Of a stretch of 55,480 nucleotides of DNA, positions 44,851 to 54,277 are shown piece by piece. The translations under genes and the position numbers were made by a program. Position 1 is the stretch's first letter; each line of letters opens with the position of its first letter. Below the pieces are notes generated by a model. The model saw only the letters and a list, made by a program, of their open reading frames with translations, was not told where the DNA came from and made no database searches. Source of the DNA: Rickettsiales bacterium (GTDB lineage Bacteria; Pseudomonadota; Alphaproteobacteria; Rickettsiales; JABSSG01); assembly GCA_013214525.1 (NCBI GenBank), contig JABSSG010000030.1:1-55480 (forward strand), written 5' to 3'.

Positions 44851-46005
44851 ATGCACTCTCAACAACAAATAGATTTTTTAAAGCAACTAATACAATGTGA
44901 GTCTATTACACCTAAAAGCGAAGAAGCTATAGATCTGATAATAAATAAATTATTACAAGCAAAATTTACATGTAAAAAGCTAGTTTTTAATGATGATAAG
45001 GACAATAAAATAACAAATTTATACGCTTATTACGGATCTGGAGAGAAAAACTTATGTTTTTCTGGTCATGTAGATGTTGTACCACCTGGTGATCCAAAAT
45101 CATGGCATATACCACCTTTTGAAGGAGCAATAAAAGAAGGAAAAATTTTCGGTAGAGGTGCTATTGATATGAAGAGTGGCCTTGTTGCATGTATTTTTGC
45201 TGTATTACAGTATATTGAACAAAACCCAGATAATATACCCTTTAAAATAAGTTTTTTAATAAGTGGCGATGAAGAATGGGGATCTAAAGGAGGCATGATA
45301 CAATTATTGGATTGGCTTAGAAAAAATAATCATAAAATAACCGCATGTCTTGTCGCAGAACCAACTAGCCACCAAAAACTAGCAGATACAATTAAAAATG
45401 GGAGTCGTGGTAGTTTGTTATTCGACCTTACAATACAAGGGATACAAGGACATGTTGCTTACCATTCTCAAGCATCTAATCCCATCACAACTTTAGTGAA
45501 TATCCTACATGACTTAAAGAAACTTGCATTAGATAATGGCACAGAATTCTTTGAGCCATCTAACTTAGAAATAACAAACTTAGAAGTAAATAATAAGATT
45601 GTAAATGTTATCCCTGCACAAGCTCAAGCACAATTCTGTATAAGATTTAATGATCTGCATTCAAAACACTCATTAAGCAAACTTGTACATAATGTGATAC
45701 AAAAATATACCAATACTTATTCCCTTACTGAAATACTATCTGGAGAAGCCTACAAAGTAGATGATTCAAATTTCATTAACACAATTCAAAAATCTATTAA
45801 AGATGTATTAAATTTTGAACCAATAGTGAGTGCAAAAGGTGCAACTTCTGACGCTAGATTCATAAAAAATTTATGTCCTGTTATTGAACTTGGTCCCTTA
45901 ATTAACATGGCACATAAAAAAAATGAACATATAGATATCAAAGACTTCCTTAATTTAACAAAGATCTACTACAAAATATTAGAAAATTATTCCAAGTTAT
46001 CATGA
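44851..46005 (+). CDS. dapE: succinyl-diaminopimelate desuccinylase
   Basis: The 384-residue zinc peptidase-family enzyme has the metal-ligand motifs GHVDVVPPGDPKSW, FGRGAIDMKSGL (bridging Asp), SGDEEWGSKGG (catalytic Glu pair), AEPTS, and the C-terminal His in MAHKKNEHI. It makes LL-diaminopimelate for peptidoglycan and lysine. Length is normal. Its 3' end overlaps that of the convergent unknown gene by 19 bases. Confidence 0.94.
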   Translation: MHSQQQIDFLKQLIQCESITPKSEEAIDLIINKLLQAKFTCKKLVFNDDKDNKITNLYAYYGSGEKNLCFSGHVDVVPPGDPKSWHIPPFEGAIKEGKIFGRGAIDMKSGLVACIFAVLQYIEQNPDNIPFKISFLISGDEEWGSKGGMIQLLDWLRKNNHKITACLVAEPTSHQKLADTIKNGSRGSLLFDLTIQGIQGHVAYHSQASNPITTLVNILHDLKKLALDNGTEFFEPSNLEITNLEVNNKIVNVIPAQAQAQFCIRFNDLHSKHSLSKLVHNVIQKYTNTYSLTEILSGEAYKVDDSNFINTIQKSIKDVLNFEPIVSAKGATSDARFIKNLCPVIELGPLINMAHKKNEHIDIKDFLNLTKIYYKILENYSKLS

Positions 46006-46928
46006 TGTAGTGCTTCTCTTGCACCATAGGTATAAGAAGAAAAATTACCTAAAATATCTTGTTCTTTATAAATATTCAAATAACTTTCATAATTTTGACA
46101 TGTGATAGAAGAAATATCATTATGCACCAAGTAGTCAGGTATAGATTTTTGACAGATATTTTCTATAGATTGCCTCATAAATTCTATATTACACTCACCG
46201 ATATCATCTTCACATAATTTATAATGCAGTTGCTCCATAAGATCTGTTTCTGCAAATTCCCAATACTCTTGAAGGCTAGTCTGATCTTCATTATAAAAGT
46301 CTTCTACACATTCCAAAGCACCTTTATAACGAAGAGAATATGCTATCGCCGTATTGGCTATTTTATACCTATATTTATCAGTTTCATATACAACACTAGA
46401 CATCATAAAAGTACTATGCGTAACGTTAGTTACCCAAAATTCAGAAACCATTTCATGATATTCTTTATAACCTGTTTTATAACCATTTTCATTGAATGCT
46501 GAAGAAATCATAGAAACATGAGTGTCAACTATAAACTCAGAGACATGATACCATTCCTGATCCTTGATCTCACTTAACACTCCTTTATCTGTATCAAATA
46601 AAGCAATAAATTTTACTGCATTATTATCAAAAGAATCTGCTAAATCTCCTTCTAGAATACTTTTATAGGACTCATAATATATTTTATTTTTAGGATTCAA
46701 TCCATTTCTATTCCAAACATCAATAATAAACTGCCTGTCTATAAACGAGGATCTAATGTTAGTAGAAGTCAAACCTAAACCTTCAAGACTACACATCTTG
46801 CAATTCTCATACTTTATTATAACATTATGATTTTTTACTGCAGGCGCAATACTATCACCATGAATGGGCAAACTCTTAGTAATTTTAGTTAAATCTACTT
46901 CTTTAACATCACAAATAATTTTGAACAT
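45987..46928 (-). CDS. unknown protein, 313 residues
   Basis: A soluble, acidic protein rich in Tyr, Glu, Asp and Ile with several Cys (CKMCSLEG near residue 43). No signal peptide or membrane helix. The central part appears helical (AIAYSLRYKGALECVEDFYN) and may be TPR-like, but I cannot support that. The last 19 bases overlap dapE tail-to-tail. It starts a block of accessory minus-strand genes up to 54.8 kb. Confidence 0.58.
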   Translation of the reverse strand: MFKIICDVKEVDLTKITKSLPIHGDSIAPAVKNHNVIIKYENCKMCSLEGLGLTSTNIRSSFIDRQFIIDVWNRNGLNPKNKIYYESYKSILEGDLADSFDNNAVKFIALFDTDKGVLSEIKDQEWYHVSEFIVDTHVSMISSAFNENGYKTGYKEYHEMVSEFWVTNVTHSTFMMSSVVYETDKYRYKIANTAIAYSLRYKGALECVEDFYNEDQTSLQEYWEFAETDLMEQLHYKLCEDDIGECNIEFMRQSIENICQKSIPDYLVHNDISSITCQNYESYLNIYKEQDILGNFSSYTYGAREALHHDNLE

Positions 46929-47033
46929 ATATAGATTCTAGTTTAAAATATTTTAACAATTATATTGGGTTATGATGTTAACCAATTTACCAGAAATAAA
47001 AAATATTCAAAAAAACTAATTAAAGGCAAGATT

Positions 47034-47946
47034 TTATAATGAAAAACTATCCTCACTCAATATACCACCTAACACATTCCAAATATTGTTATTGTTAGGA
47101 CAAATATCTGCATCCTCTATAACATCACAAAAACGCTCTTGTTTATCAGTATGAATTTGTGTGCTTTTCACATCAAAAAAATCTATTTCTATAGGATCAC
47201 ATATCTCTGCCTCCTTGGAAGACAATTCTTGCTTAACCTCTAAAATACTATCCTTCCGTGTTTCATCACTACTATAATAATCATATGCACTTTTTAATGT
47301 ATGGATTCCTACATGTAAAAGATGAGGAATGATACTAGCTTTATCAAGTAAGTTATAGAACATGGAAAACTCTTTTACCCCTGTTGCAACAACTTCAGTA
47401 GCAATTTTACCTATAGAAATTTCTTCTCCTTCCAAAACGTCTTTGAAAACACCGCCAGCAGGGACACAAACCATTTTACTGCCTACCATTGCAAATGGTG
47501 CTGTTGCAGGGTTCATTGCAAGAACTGTAGATACTCCTAACTTACATGTTATTGCAAAGCTAGTTTTAGCAAATTGTACAGCTTGTTTTTCAGCAGATAA
47601 AAACTTACTTTTCGAACTATCACTTTTCCATAATAAAGAATAGAGATCACTCAACGCATAACTAATTTCACTTTCTGCAAGCAAAAGGAATTGTATTATC
47701 TTGTAGAAACGAAAGATATACATTACCAACCATAAATACAGACAGATCTATTTCTTCATCTGAAAAAGAATCCATATGTTGTTTTTGCAATTTTTTTAGA
47801 TACCCCTTAACAGTAGGAACTAATTGATTTAAAAAAGTAACTTTCTTCAGACCCTTAAGTGCAGTTTTTACAACAGGATGTTTGATGTCTTGATTATTTA
47901 AATATTGACTTCCTAGATATGAAGTTCTGATTATAGTGTCAAACAT
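47034..47946 (-). pseudogene. frameshifted gene for a membrane-associated unknown protein
   Basis: Two overlapping minus-strand frames, 47946-47668 (starts MFDTIIRTSYLGSQYLNN) and about 47729-47034, appear to be one gene. The first ends DNTIPFACRK; in the other frame the same bases read IQFLLLAESEIS and the chain continues for over 200 residues. The second frame has only a TTG start inside the first. One missing base near 47690-47710 would join them into about 300 residues. The downstream part has hydrophobic segments (about 80 residues in: VLAMNPATAPFAMVG) and an acidic tail. Function unknown. Overlapping separate genes is the alternative. Confidence 0.55.
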
Positions 47947-48176
47947 AGCACTTACTGTTCTTTATTAATATATTTAATAAAATATTAACAAATATTAACG
48001 TTCTGGTCAATGATTTTTATAAACTTTTCCAAGATATATCAATCAATAGAAATAATTATACCACTAGTGAATCTAGTTTTCTTGTTAGAAACCAAGATTA
48101 ATGGTAAGGATTTTTCAGGGATATTGCGTTTTATTTACTTTCTTGTCCAGAATCCAGCTACAATATAATAAATTCA
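47947..48176. other. intergenic region, nothing recognised
   Basis: 230 AT-rich bases between two minus-strand genes. No repeat of the dispersed family, terminator or RNA gene could be recognised. Confidence 0.4.
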
Positions 48177-50387
48177 CTATAGAACAACGTCTTCTACGCT
48201 AATCTCTCCCAATAATCTATCTTGGTGCTTCAAAAAACTACTCTCTGGAGCAATACATGTATCTTGTTCTAAGTTATTTAGAACAATATTTAATAATTCA
48301 ACAACTTCTACACACCCTATTCGTTCTGCCACATTTAATGGTGTTGAATATAACGAAGTTTCTATATTAAGGTTAATTCCATATATCAAAAGTAGTTCTG
48401 CCATTTTTATATTACAAGCTCCAGAGGCTATATATAAAGATGAAACCTCTAATCCTTCCCAAACACTTATAAAATTAACATCCGCACCATTAATCAACAA
48501 AGTCTCTGTTGCTTCAATATTCCCTTTTTTTACAGCATCAAAAAAAGCTTTACTAATTTCATTAATTGTAGATTTTTTTACAAAAGTCTCTAAGGCTTTA
48601 ACATGATTATTTTGAGCAAGCATACGTAATAATGAGTAACTTCCATCACCAACATTAGCTCCTTTCTGCATAAGCATTTCAATAATATGTGCATTCCCTA
48701 TTTTAGCTGCAACATACATAGGAGTAAAAATAAAAACTTTATCTATATTAGGATCTGCACCATTATTCAAAAGCACTTCAACAACTTCTTCATGCTCATT
48801 TTCAATTGCTGCAATTAATGGTTTTTTAAAGCCAAATTCTTTTCCATTTACATCCACTCCTAATTTTAAAAAACCTCTAACAATATCAACATGTCCTTTC
48901 TTTGATGCCACATAAAGAGGCGTTTCACCATCACCATTTTCTGGGTTTAACATTTCATACAAGGCATCATAAGAAAGGTATAAATAAAATCCCTCACTAT
49001 TCATACCCAACGGAGCTGTTAATCTCTCTAATATATCTCTTTCTCCTTTCAAACTTGCTAAAGAAGAAGCCCTTATAGTAGCATCTATAAAAGAAGTTTG
49101 TTGGTAGATAAGTTCAAAAAATTTTGTTCCCTTTATGCTACGTATTCTTGAAACTAAATCTATAGGCTTTTGTTCATTATTTTGAAAATCCTTCATTTGA
49201 TCTAAAAGTAAAAAGTTATTCCCTAAAAGCATTTTTAAAGAATCTGATATAGGCGTTATTAGATCTAAGTCTCCTCGAGAAGCTACTATAAAAAACATTA
49301 TTGAAAAAAGTTGTTCTTGAGGAATTTGATCCCTATTAGCTCCATTTTCTAAAAACATTTCTACTAATTCTGGACTCTTTAACTTACATGCCATTTGTAA
49401 AGCAGTATAACCCTCTCTTTCCATATCAAAGTCATTTGCTTGATATAAAAGTTGCTCAACAACTTTTATATTTTTTTCAAATGTTGCTAAATAAAGAGGA
49501 AAAAATTCACCGTCTATACATGTTTTATCTACAAAATACGAGTATTCATTTTGATTATTTTGTAAAAAAGAAATAAATTCATCCCTTCCTATAAAAACAT
49601 CGTAACAAAAGATATCACTTACATATTCAACAACTTTATCTTGTGTTAATGCTTCATCATTAATAATCAAATTCTTGCTATAAAAAGATTTAGAAAACTC
49701 AATAAATTTTTTCTGCTGACCAGAAATAAAACTAGGAAAATCCTCATACACTTCTTCAAAGTTAGTCTCTACAATAAACTCATATATTACTCCTTGTAAC
49801 ACATAGCTAAAACTTACACTTTGTAATGAATACAATGCTAAGTTATTCACAAAATCCTGTAATGCTACAATATTTTCTTCCTCATAAGAGAGTTCTTGAT
49901 ATTTTTTGATAGACTCATATATACCTTTATCATCTAATCCAATTAAACTTTGATAACCCTTTCTAGAATGAGTAAGAAGTACACTACCACTAGGGAGATA
50001 GATAGCATCCTTCATTGCAAGTTGCGAATAACACCCCCATAAATGTATATATAAACTTTTTCCTTGAGATATTGTTGCAAGCTTATCAAATAATTTTGAT
50101 GTTTCTACTTTCACCTCATCCTGATATTGAATTCCAAATAAGCCTGTCTTGTCTTCAATAAATTTTATATTATGGACTTCTTGTGCTCTCTCTCCGCTAT
50201 ATGAATTTTCACCATGAAAAGTTGTATCAATCCTTGTATTAAAAGTAATCTTTCCTTCTAATAGATTAATAACATCCAAACTATCTGCTTTCAGCATCAA
50301 ATAATCTTCTCTATCATAAATGTTCTCTATTTCTTCTGAAACTTCTAACCCTGGTCCCATTATAAAAACTGCTTTTAATGCATTCAT
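48177..50387 (-). CDS. ankyrin-repeat protein
   Basis: A 736-residue protein. The first roughly 290 residues form a non-repeat domain without recognised motifs; after that come ankyrin repeats, some degenerate: GYTALQMACKLKSPELVEMF (about residue 320), then GETPLYVASKKGHVDIVRGF, KKPLIAAIENEHEEVVEVLL, and further units to about residue 715. Repeats bind proteins. No signal peptide. In Rickettsiales such proteins are often type IV secretion effectors, so a host target is plausible, but no secretion signal can be identified by eye. Confidence 0.88.
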   Translation of the reverse strand: MNALKAVFIMGPGLEVSEEIENIYDREDYLMLKADSLDVINLLEGKITFNTRIDTTFHGENSYSGERAQEVHNIKFIEDKTGLFGIQYQDEVKVETSKLFDKLATISQGKSLYIHLWGCYSQLAMKDAIYLPSGSVLLTHSRKGYQSLIGLDDKGIYESIKKYQELSYEEENIVALQDFVNNLALYSLQSVSFSYVLQGVIYEFIVETNFEEVYEDFPSFISGQQKKFIEFSKSFYSKNLIINDEALTQDKVVEYVSDIFCYDVFIGRDEFISFLQNNQNEYSYFVDKTCIDGEFFPLYLATFEKNIKVVEQLLYQANDFDMEREGYTALQMACKLKSPELVEMFLENGANRDQIPQEQLFSIMFFIVASRGDLDLITPISDSLKMLLGNNFLLLDQMKDFQNNEQKPIDLVSRIRSIKGTKFFELIYQQTSFIDATIRASSLASLKGERDILERLTAPLGMNSEGFYLYLSYDALYEMLNPENGDGETPLYVASKKGHVDIVRGFLKLGVDVNGKEFGFKKPLIAAIENEHEEVVEVLLNNGADPNIDKVFIFTPMYVAAKIGNAHIIEMLMQKGANVGDGSYSLLRMLAQNNHVKALETFVKKSTINEISKAFFDAVKKGNIEATETLLINGADVNFISVWEGLEVSSLYIASGACNIKMAELLLIYGINLNIETSLYSTPLNVAERIGCVEVVELLNIVLNNLEQDTCIAPESSFLKHQDRLLGEISVEDVVL

Positions 50388-50531
50388 AGTTCTTGTATTT
50401 TATTAAAATTTAAACGCTAGATTTAATTGTTATTTATATAAAAGTCAACATATTAAGTTGGAAAACTTTACAAATAAATTAATTTTTATACCACTATAGC
50501 AACTGCAATTCGGGACTACAAAAATATTATA

Positions 50532-50612
50532 TTTTCACTAAAAAATATTTTGAATTAGCATTTTTATAGGAACAAGTTTAAAATATTCTTAATCCATTAT
50601 TGGGGTTTTAAA
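50532..50612. repeat. 81-bp inverted repeat, left copy
   Basis: Matches the reverse complement of 53985-54065 with about four mismatches in 81 bases. Inner end: the copy reaches the stop codon of the methyltransferase gene (50608). Its right 30 bases also match 1731-1763 (as reverse complement). Part begins TTTTCACTAAAAAATATTTT. Confidence 0.88.
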
Positions 50613-51411
50613 CTGCTCTATATATAACGAGTGAAGTACCTTGTACTTTATAAATTTTATAATTTTGACTTAATTCATTTAAGAACCTCATAACATCAGG
50701 AGATTTTTTATCATAACTACGCCAAAGAACGACTCCATTTGGCTTAATCATTTTTAAAGCTTTTTGAGTATCATTTTTTATATATGAATAGGTTTTCGCT
50801 CCATCTATAAAAATGAAATCAATTTGATTGGAGAGAGGGGTTTCATCAAAACTTTTTGTATCTGTAAAAACCTGGTGGATTTTTTTATTATACTTTGTTT
50901 TATTATAAATATAGTTAGTTGATTTTCTAGCTTTAATAGCACATGCAGCATGTGTAGGAGAATCTCCGTGCTCGTATAAAATAGCTTTAGCATCTTTTGG
51001 TAAATCAATGGTATATATATTTGCTTTAGGAGCAGAGTATTTGGCCATTAACAACGTAGTACCACCTTTTCCTGTACCTATCTCTAAAATATTATTTGAA
51101 GATCTTGATATCGAAGCTATAAGTTTTTTTTCTGCATGTGTTGCAAATGAAGCCGCAAAACTATCAGGAGCAATATCTTCCTGCGTTGTAATACCAAATT
51201 CTTTCCATAATCCATGAGGAGATATAGGAGGGACTAAGGGTTCATCCACATCACTATTTAACACTATCATGCTATCTTCAAGAATATCAATTTTTGTACT
51301 TAACAATTTAGATAGATCTTTAATTTCCATACGTACAGTTACATTGTTAATAACAATAAGTGCTAAACAAACTATGACAATCCCATTGGATATAAAGAAT
51401 TTAAATTTCAT
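50608..51411 (-). CDS. membrane-anchored class I SAM-dependent methyltransferase
   Basis: A 267-residue protein with an N-terminal hydrophobic helix (residues 7-24) and a Rossmann methyltransferase domain (Methyltransf_24/cephalosporin-hydroxylase type): motif I ILEIGTGKGGTTLLMAKYS, motif II around IYTIDLPKDA, and the post-II acid/strand IDFIFIDGAKTYSYIKNDT followed by MIKPNGVVLW. Related enzymes are often found in sugar- or lipid-modification loci; the substrate is unknown. The helix could also be an uncleaved signal anchor that places the domain outside the cytoplasm, where SAM is absent, so a cytoplasm-facing domain is more likely. The left 81-bp repeat overlaps its stop. Confidence 0.75.
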   Translation of the reverse strand: MKFKFFISNGIVIVCLALIVINNVTVRMEIKDLSKLLSTKIDILEDSMIVLNSDVDEPLVPPISPHGLWKEFGITTQEDIAPDSFAASFATHAEKKLIASISRSSNNILEIGTGKGGTTLLMAKYSAPKANIYTIDLPKDAKAILYEHGDSPTHAACAIKARKSTNYIYNKTKYNKKIHQVFTDTKSFDETPLSNQIDFIFIDGAKTYSYIKNDTQKALKMIKPNGVVLWRSYDKKSPDVMRFLNELSQNYKIYKVQGTSLVIYRAV

Positions 51412-51506
51412 GCCCCTGCTTTATGTATTATCTATTAATGCAATTATAAGCTTTGTAATATTTTCTTCATAGAAAAAATTTACATGTTATTGTAATTTTT
51501 GATAAT

Positions 51507-51670
51507 TATACTAATCGTACTCGAAGAATCCTAGTTTTAAAGACAGAAAATGGAATTAATATCAAGTTTAAAAATTCGCAAATATCGTTGATATTTAAGA
51601 CATTTTTAAATGAAGATAGTAGTTTCATTTTCAAACTTAAAAACCGGAGGCTTCAAATATGATTAGTATA
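51507..51670. mobile_element. 164-bp MITE-like element, long form (copy 2)
   Basis: Begins TATACTAATCGTACTCGAAG and ends GCTTCAAATATGATTAGTATA-like sequence, inverted ends of the same family. Its interior is nearly identical to 18188-18350. It lies between the methyltransferase start and the addB stop (14 bases downstream of the element). Confidence 0.85.
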
Positions 51671-51683
51671 TCTTTAACTCTGA

Positions 51684-53981
51684 TCAGCACACTCTCTCAA
51701 TATGAGCATATTCATTATATGAATTTCCATAGTCAAGATCAGGACATATAAGAAACGGAGTAGTCGCATTATTATAGAATTCAATAAGACCCTTTAAATT
51801 TACAAAACTATCATTTATCAAACTAGTTAAGTTCTCTTTAAATGAAATTATGTTACCAAAATTTACCCCAGTACCTATAGCTACATAGGCTATCTCATCT
51901 ATATTTATTTTAGTTTTTTTCAAACTTAATATATTACTAAAACCTTTTTCAAGCATAATTAATGCTTCTAATGGTAACTGAGGAGAAAGCCCAGTAAAAA
52001 CGTTTTTTTTAGAGGGAATACTGCCTGTTTTAAAATCGATAATTTTTATGCCATTGGGAGTTACTTCAAGACGATCAGCTTTACAAGAAAGTATAAACTT
52101 ATTTCCATTTGTTAAAGTTAACTCTGCTTTTCCAGTTTCCTCACTATAAACTCTAACTCCTTTTTTACGTCTTGATGCTTCAAAATTTACAATCCAATTG
52201 GCTAATTTTTTTAATTGAACAAACCAAATAGTTTTAACCAAAGGAAAACTCATAATATGTGCTGCTTCTATTTGACCACAGCTCATTACTTCATCAAAAT
52301 AAGCTTCTTTATCTTTACCTAGTAAATAATTCTTAGAAAATCTGTCTATCACTTTATGGATAAATTTTCCAAACTCAACTTTATTTAGAGATCTATCTAA
52401 TTCTTCTAATTTCCTAAGCCTTAAGATTGACGATACATAAATGCTATATGGATCCTTAATTAATTTTTCTACCTGAGTTACAGATAAAGATTTTAATCTA
52501 TCATTAAAATTAGGAGACGGAGCAGCCAACGGTTGCTGTATAATTTCAGAAGGCCTATAAAGCATTCTAGCTTCTTGTAACAAGTTCGTATTATAAAATT
52601 TTGTTAGATTTGCTTTATGTATGATCAACTTAAGTTTAATCAAAAAACGAGAGGGAGTTTGAGGCGTTCCATTAATTAGAGATGAACGTGTCAGCAATAA
52701 ATTTCCCTTTTTAATTAGAGAAAGAAAAACATGCTCAATTTTAATAAAGTCATTAAAATATTTTGTTTCATCTAAAAGATTATAGATATTTTGAATCAAC
52801 CTAATATCATATGGTTTACTCTCAGATAAAGTCTCCTCATTCATACCCGTCAAAATAATATAATCACTTTGGGAAACTCTATCATCATCTAATGAAAAAA
52901 TTTTGACACGTGCTTCTTTTTTACATACATCATATTTTTCATTTGCGAATAACAAATCAAATATTCGTGGAAATAATTGCGGTTCAATATTTTCTGATTT
53001 AAATTTTATCTTTTTCAGTTCCAAATATATTTCATTATTTACATTGCCAGACAAACGCAAGACAAGATGTATTAAACACTGTAAAATATCATACAGAGAT
53101 ACAGAAGGTTGTAGTATTAAACTACTAAGATTGTTAAATTCCTCTTTAAGCAACCATAGAAAAACTCGCAGTTTACTTTCAGAAACCGCTTCAATTAATT
53201 CTGCAAGATCATTGTATTTTCTAATTCCACGTAAATATCTCTTTTCAAGTATTGCCACTAAAGCTTCTATATCAAAATCTTGTTTATTAAAACAAAATAA
53301 CTTATGTCTAAGTAAAGCAATTAGATATATTGGAGCAAATTTCTGCATGATAGTTTCAATAATTAACCTCATGAAATCTATCTGCATTAACTCTCTACAA
53401 GAAAATCCAAAATAATTATCAATTTCTATTTTCCATAGCTTAGATAGAGATAAAACAACCTTTATCAACTGTGGATTATTAGATATAATGGAAACTTTTT
53501 TTATTGGATCTTGAAGAATTTCTTTTGTTCTAAGCAATGTTACTAATGCTTCTTCTCGCAAAGACCCACATTCTACATACTCAATATCTTTTAGGTTATT
53601 ATGTAGCAAATTAAAATCAGATGTTACTGATAGTTTTTCAGATTGAGTTTTAGGTTGTATTTTATAAGATAAACCTTTCCTTTTTCTTATTTTGCTCCAT
53701 CTCTTTATTATTTCAGGAAGAATATTACTTATCTTATCGACATGCTTTATATCACTATTTTTTAAATTCTGTTCTTTATGTGCAGGATTAATACCATCCC
53801 TTTTCAACCTTGAAAACAACTCAATGACAGTTGGAGCAAGCATTATTGCTTTTTGTGCAGAACAACCTTCTTTTTCTTTCCACACACTACATAATATATT
53901 AGACATTTGTAGTTTTTCTTCAATCCTTTGAAGTAAAGATTGTGATAAAGTTTTATAATCTTCTTTACATAAAACAGCCAT
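51684..53981 (-). CDS. addB: AddB-like double-strand break repair protein, N-terminally short
   Basis: A 765-residue protein resembling alphaproteobacterial AddB over its middle and C-terminal parts: LTGMNEETLSESKPYD, the segment LLLTRSSLINGTPQTPSRFL, FGKFIHKVIDRF and the PD-(D/E)XK nuclease core IIDFKTGSIPS with QLPLEALI downstream. AddAB resects broken DNA ends for RecA. Full alphaproteobacterial AddB is about 1000 residues; here the first 100-200 residues, which hold the N-terminal helicase-like segment, are missing, and the start lies 4 bases from the right 81-bp repeat. The nuclease motif is intact. Either a shortened functional protein or a decaying gene. Confidence 0.8.
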   Translation of the reverse strand: MAVLCKEDYKTLSQSLLQRIEEKLQMSNILCSVWKEKEGCSAQKAIMLAPTVIELFSRLKRDGINPAHKEQNLKNSDIKHVDKISNILPEIIKRWSKIRKRKGLSYKIQPKTQSEKLSVTSDFNLLHNNLKDIEYVECGSLREEALVTLLRTKEILQDPIKKVSIISNNPQLIKVVLSLSKLWKIEIDNYFGFSCRELMQIDFMRLIIETIMQKFAPIYLIALLRHKLFCFNKQDFDIEALVAILEKRYLRGIRKYNDLAELIEAVSESKLRVFLWLLKEEFNNLSSLILQPSVSLYDILQCLIHLVLRLSGNVNNEIYLELKKIKFKSENIEPQLFPRIFDLLFANEKYDVCKKEARVKIFSLDDDRVSQSDYIILTGMNEETLSESKPYDIRLIQNIYNLLDETKYFNDFIKIEHVFLSLIKKGNLLLTRSSLINGTPQTPSRFLIKLKLIIHKANLTKFYNTNLLQEARMLYRPSEIIQQPLAAPSPNFNDRLKSLSVTQVEKLIKDPYSIYVSSILRLRKLEELDRSLNKVEFGKFIHKVIDRFSKNYLLGKDKEAYFDEVMSCGQIEAAHIMSFPLVKTIWFVQLKKLANWIVNFEASRRKKGVRVYSEETGKAELTLTNGNKFILSCKADRLEVTPNGIKIIDFKTGSIPSKKNVFTGLSPQLPLEALIMLEKGFSNILSLKKTKINIDEIAYVAIGTGVNFGNIISFKENLTSLINDSFVNLKGLIEFYNNATTPFLICPDLDYGNSYNEYAHIERVC

Positions 53982-53984
53982 TAC

Positions 53985-54065
53985 TTAAAACTCCAGTTAT
54001 GGATTAGGAATATTTTAAACTTGTTCCTATAAAAATGCTAATTCAAAATATTTTTTAGTGAAAAT
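53985..54065. repeat. 81-bp inverted repeat, right copy
   Basis: Reverse complement of 50532-50612 with about four mismatches. Its inner end stops 3 bases before the addB ATG; contains TTGTTCCTATAAAAATGCTA. Confidence 0.88.
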
Positions 54066-54277
54066 TAATGCCTATTTTGGAAGGACAGCAAGGCTATTTC
54101 AAGAAAAAAACACCAGCTCTCAACAGAAATAGACAAAAATATTGTCATTTAATGCTTATTTCCAAATAAATCTATTATAGTAAAATAAAGACTATTAAAG
54201 TAGTAATATGATATTTTTTATATCTTTATAGTTCTGAGTTGTAAATACAACTAAATAATTACGAATCCTACATCCCT
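54066..54277 (-). other. intergenic, possible remnant of the addB 5' end
   Basis: No complete gene. On the minus strand a 27-codon frame (ATG at about 54148) reads MTIFLSISVESWCFFLEIA, which vaguely resembles the start of AddB proteins; it ends before the repeat. If real, the 81-bp repeat separates this remnant from the rest of addB. Weak evidence. Confidence 0.25.

Noticed and set aside
52903-53415. 170-codon plus-strand frame
   Set aside because: It is antisense to addB and has no start signal or family resemblance.
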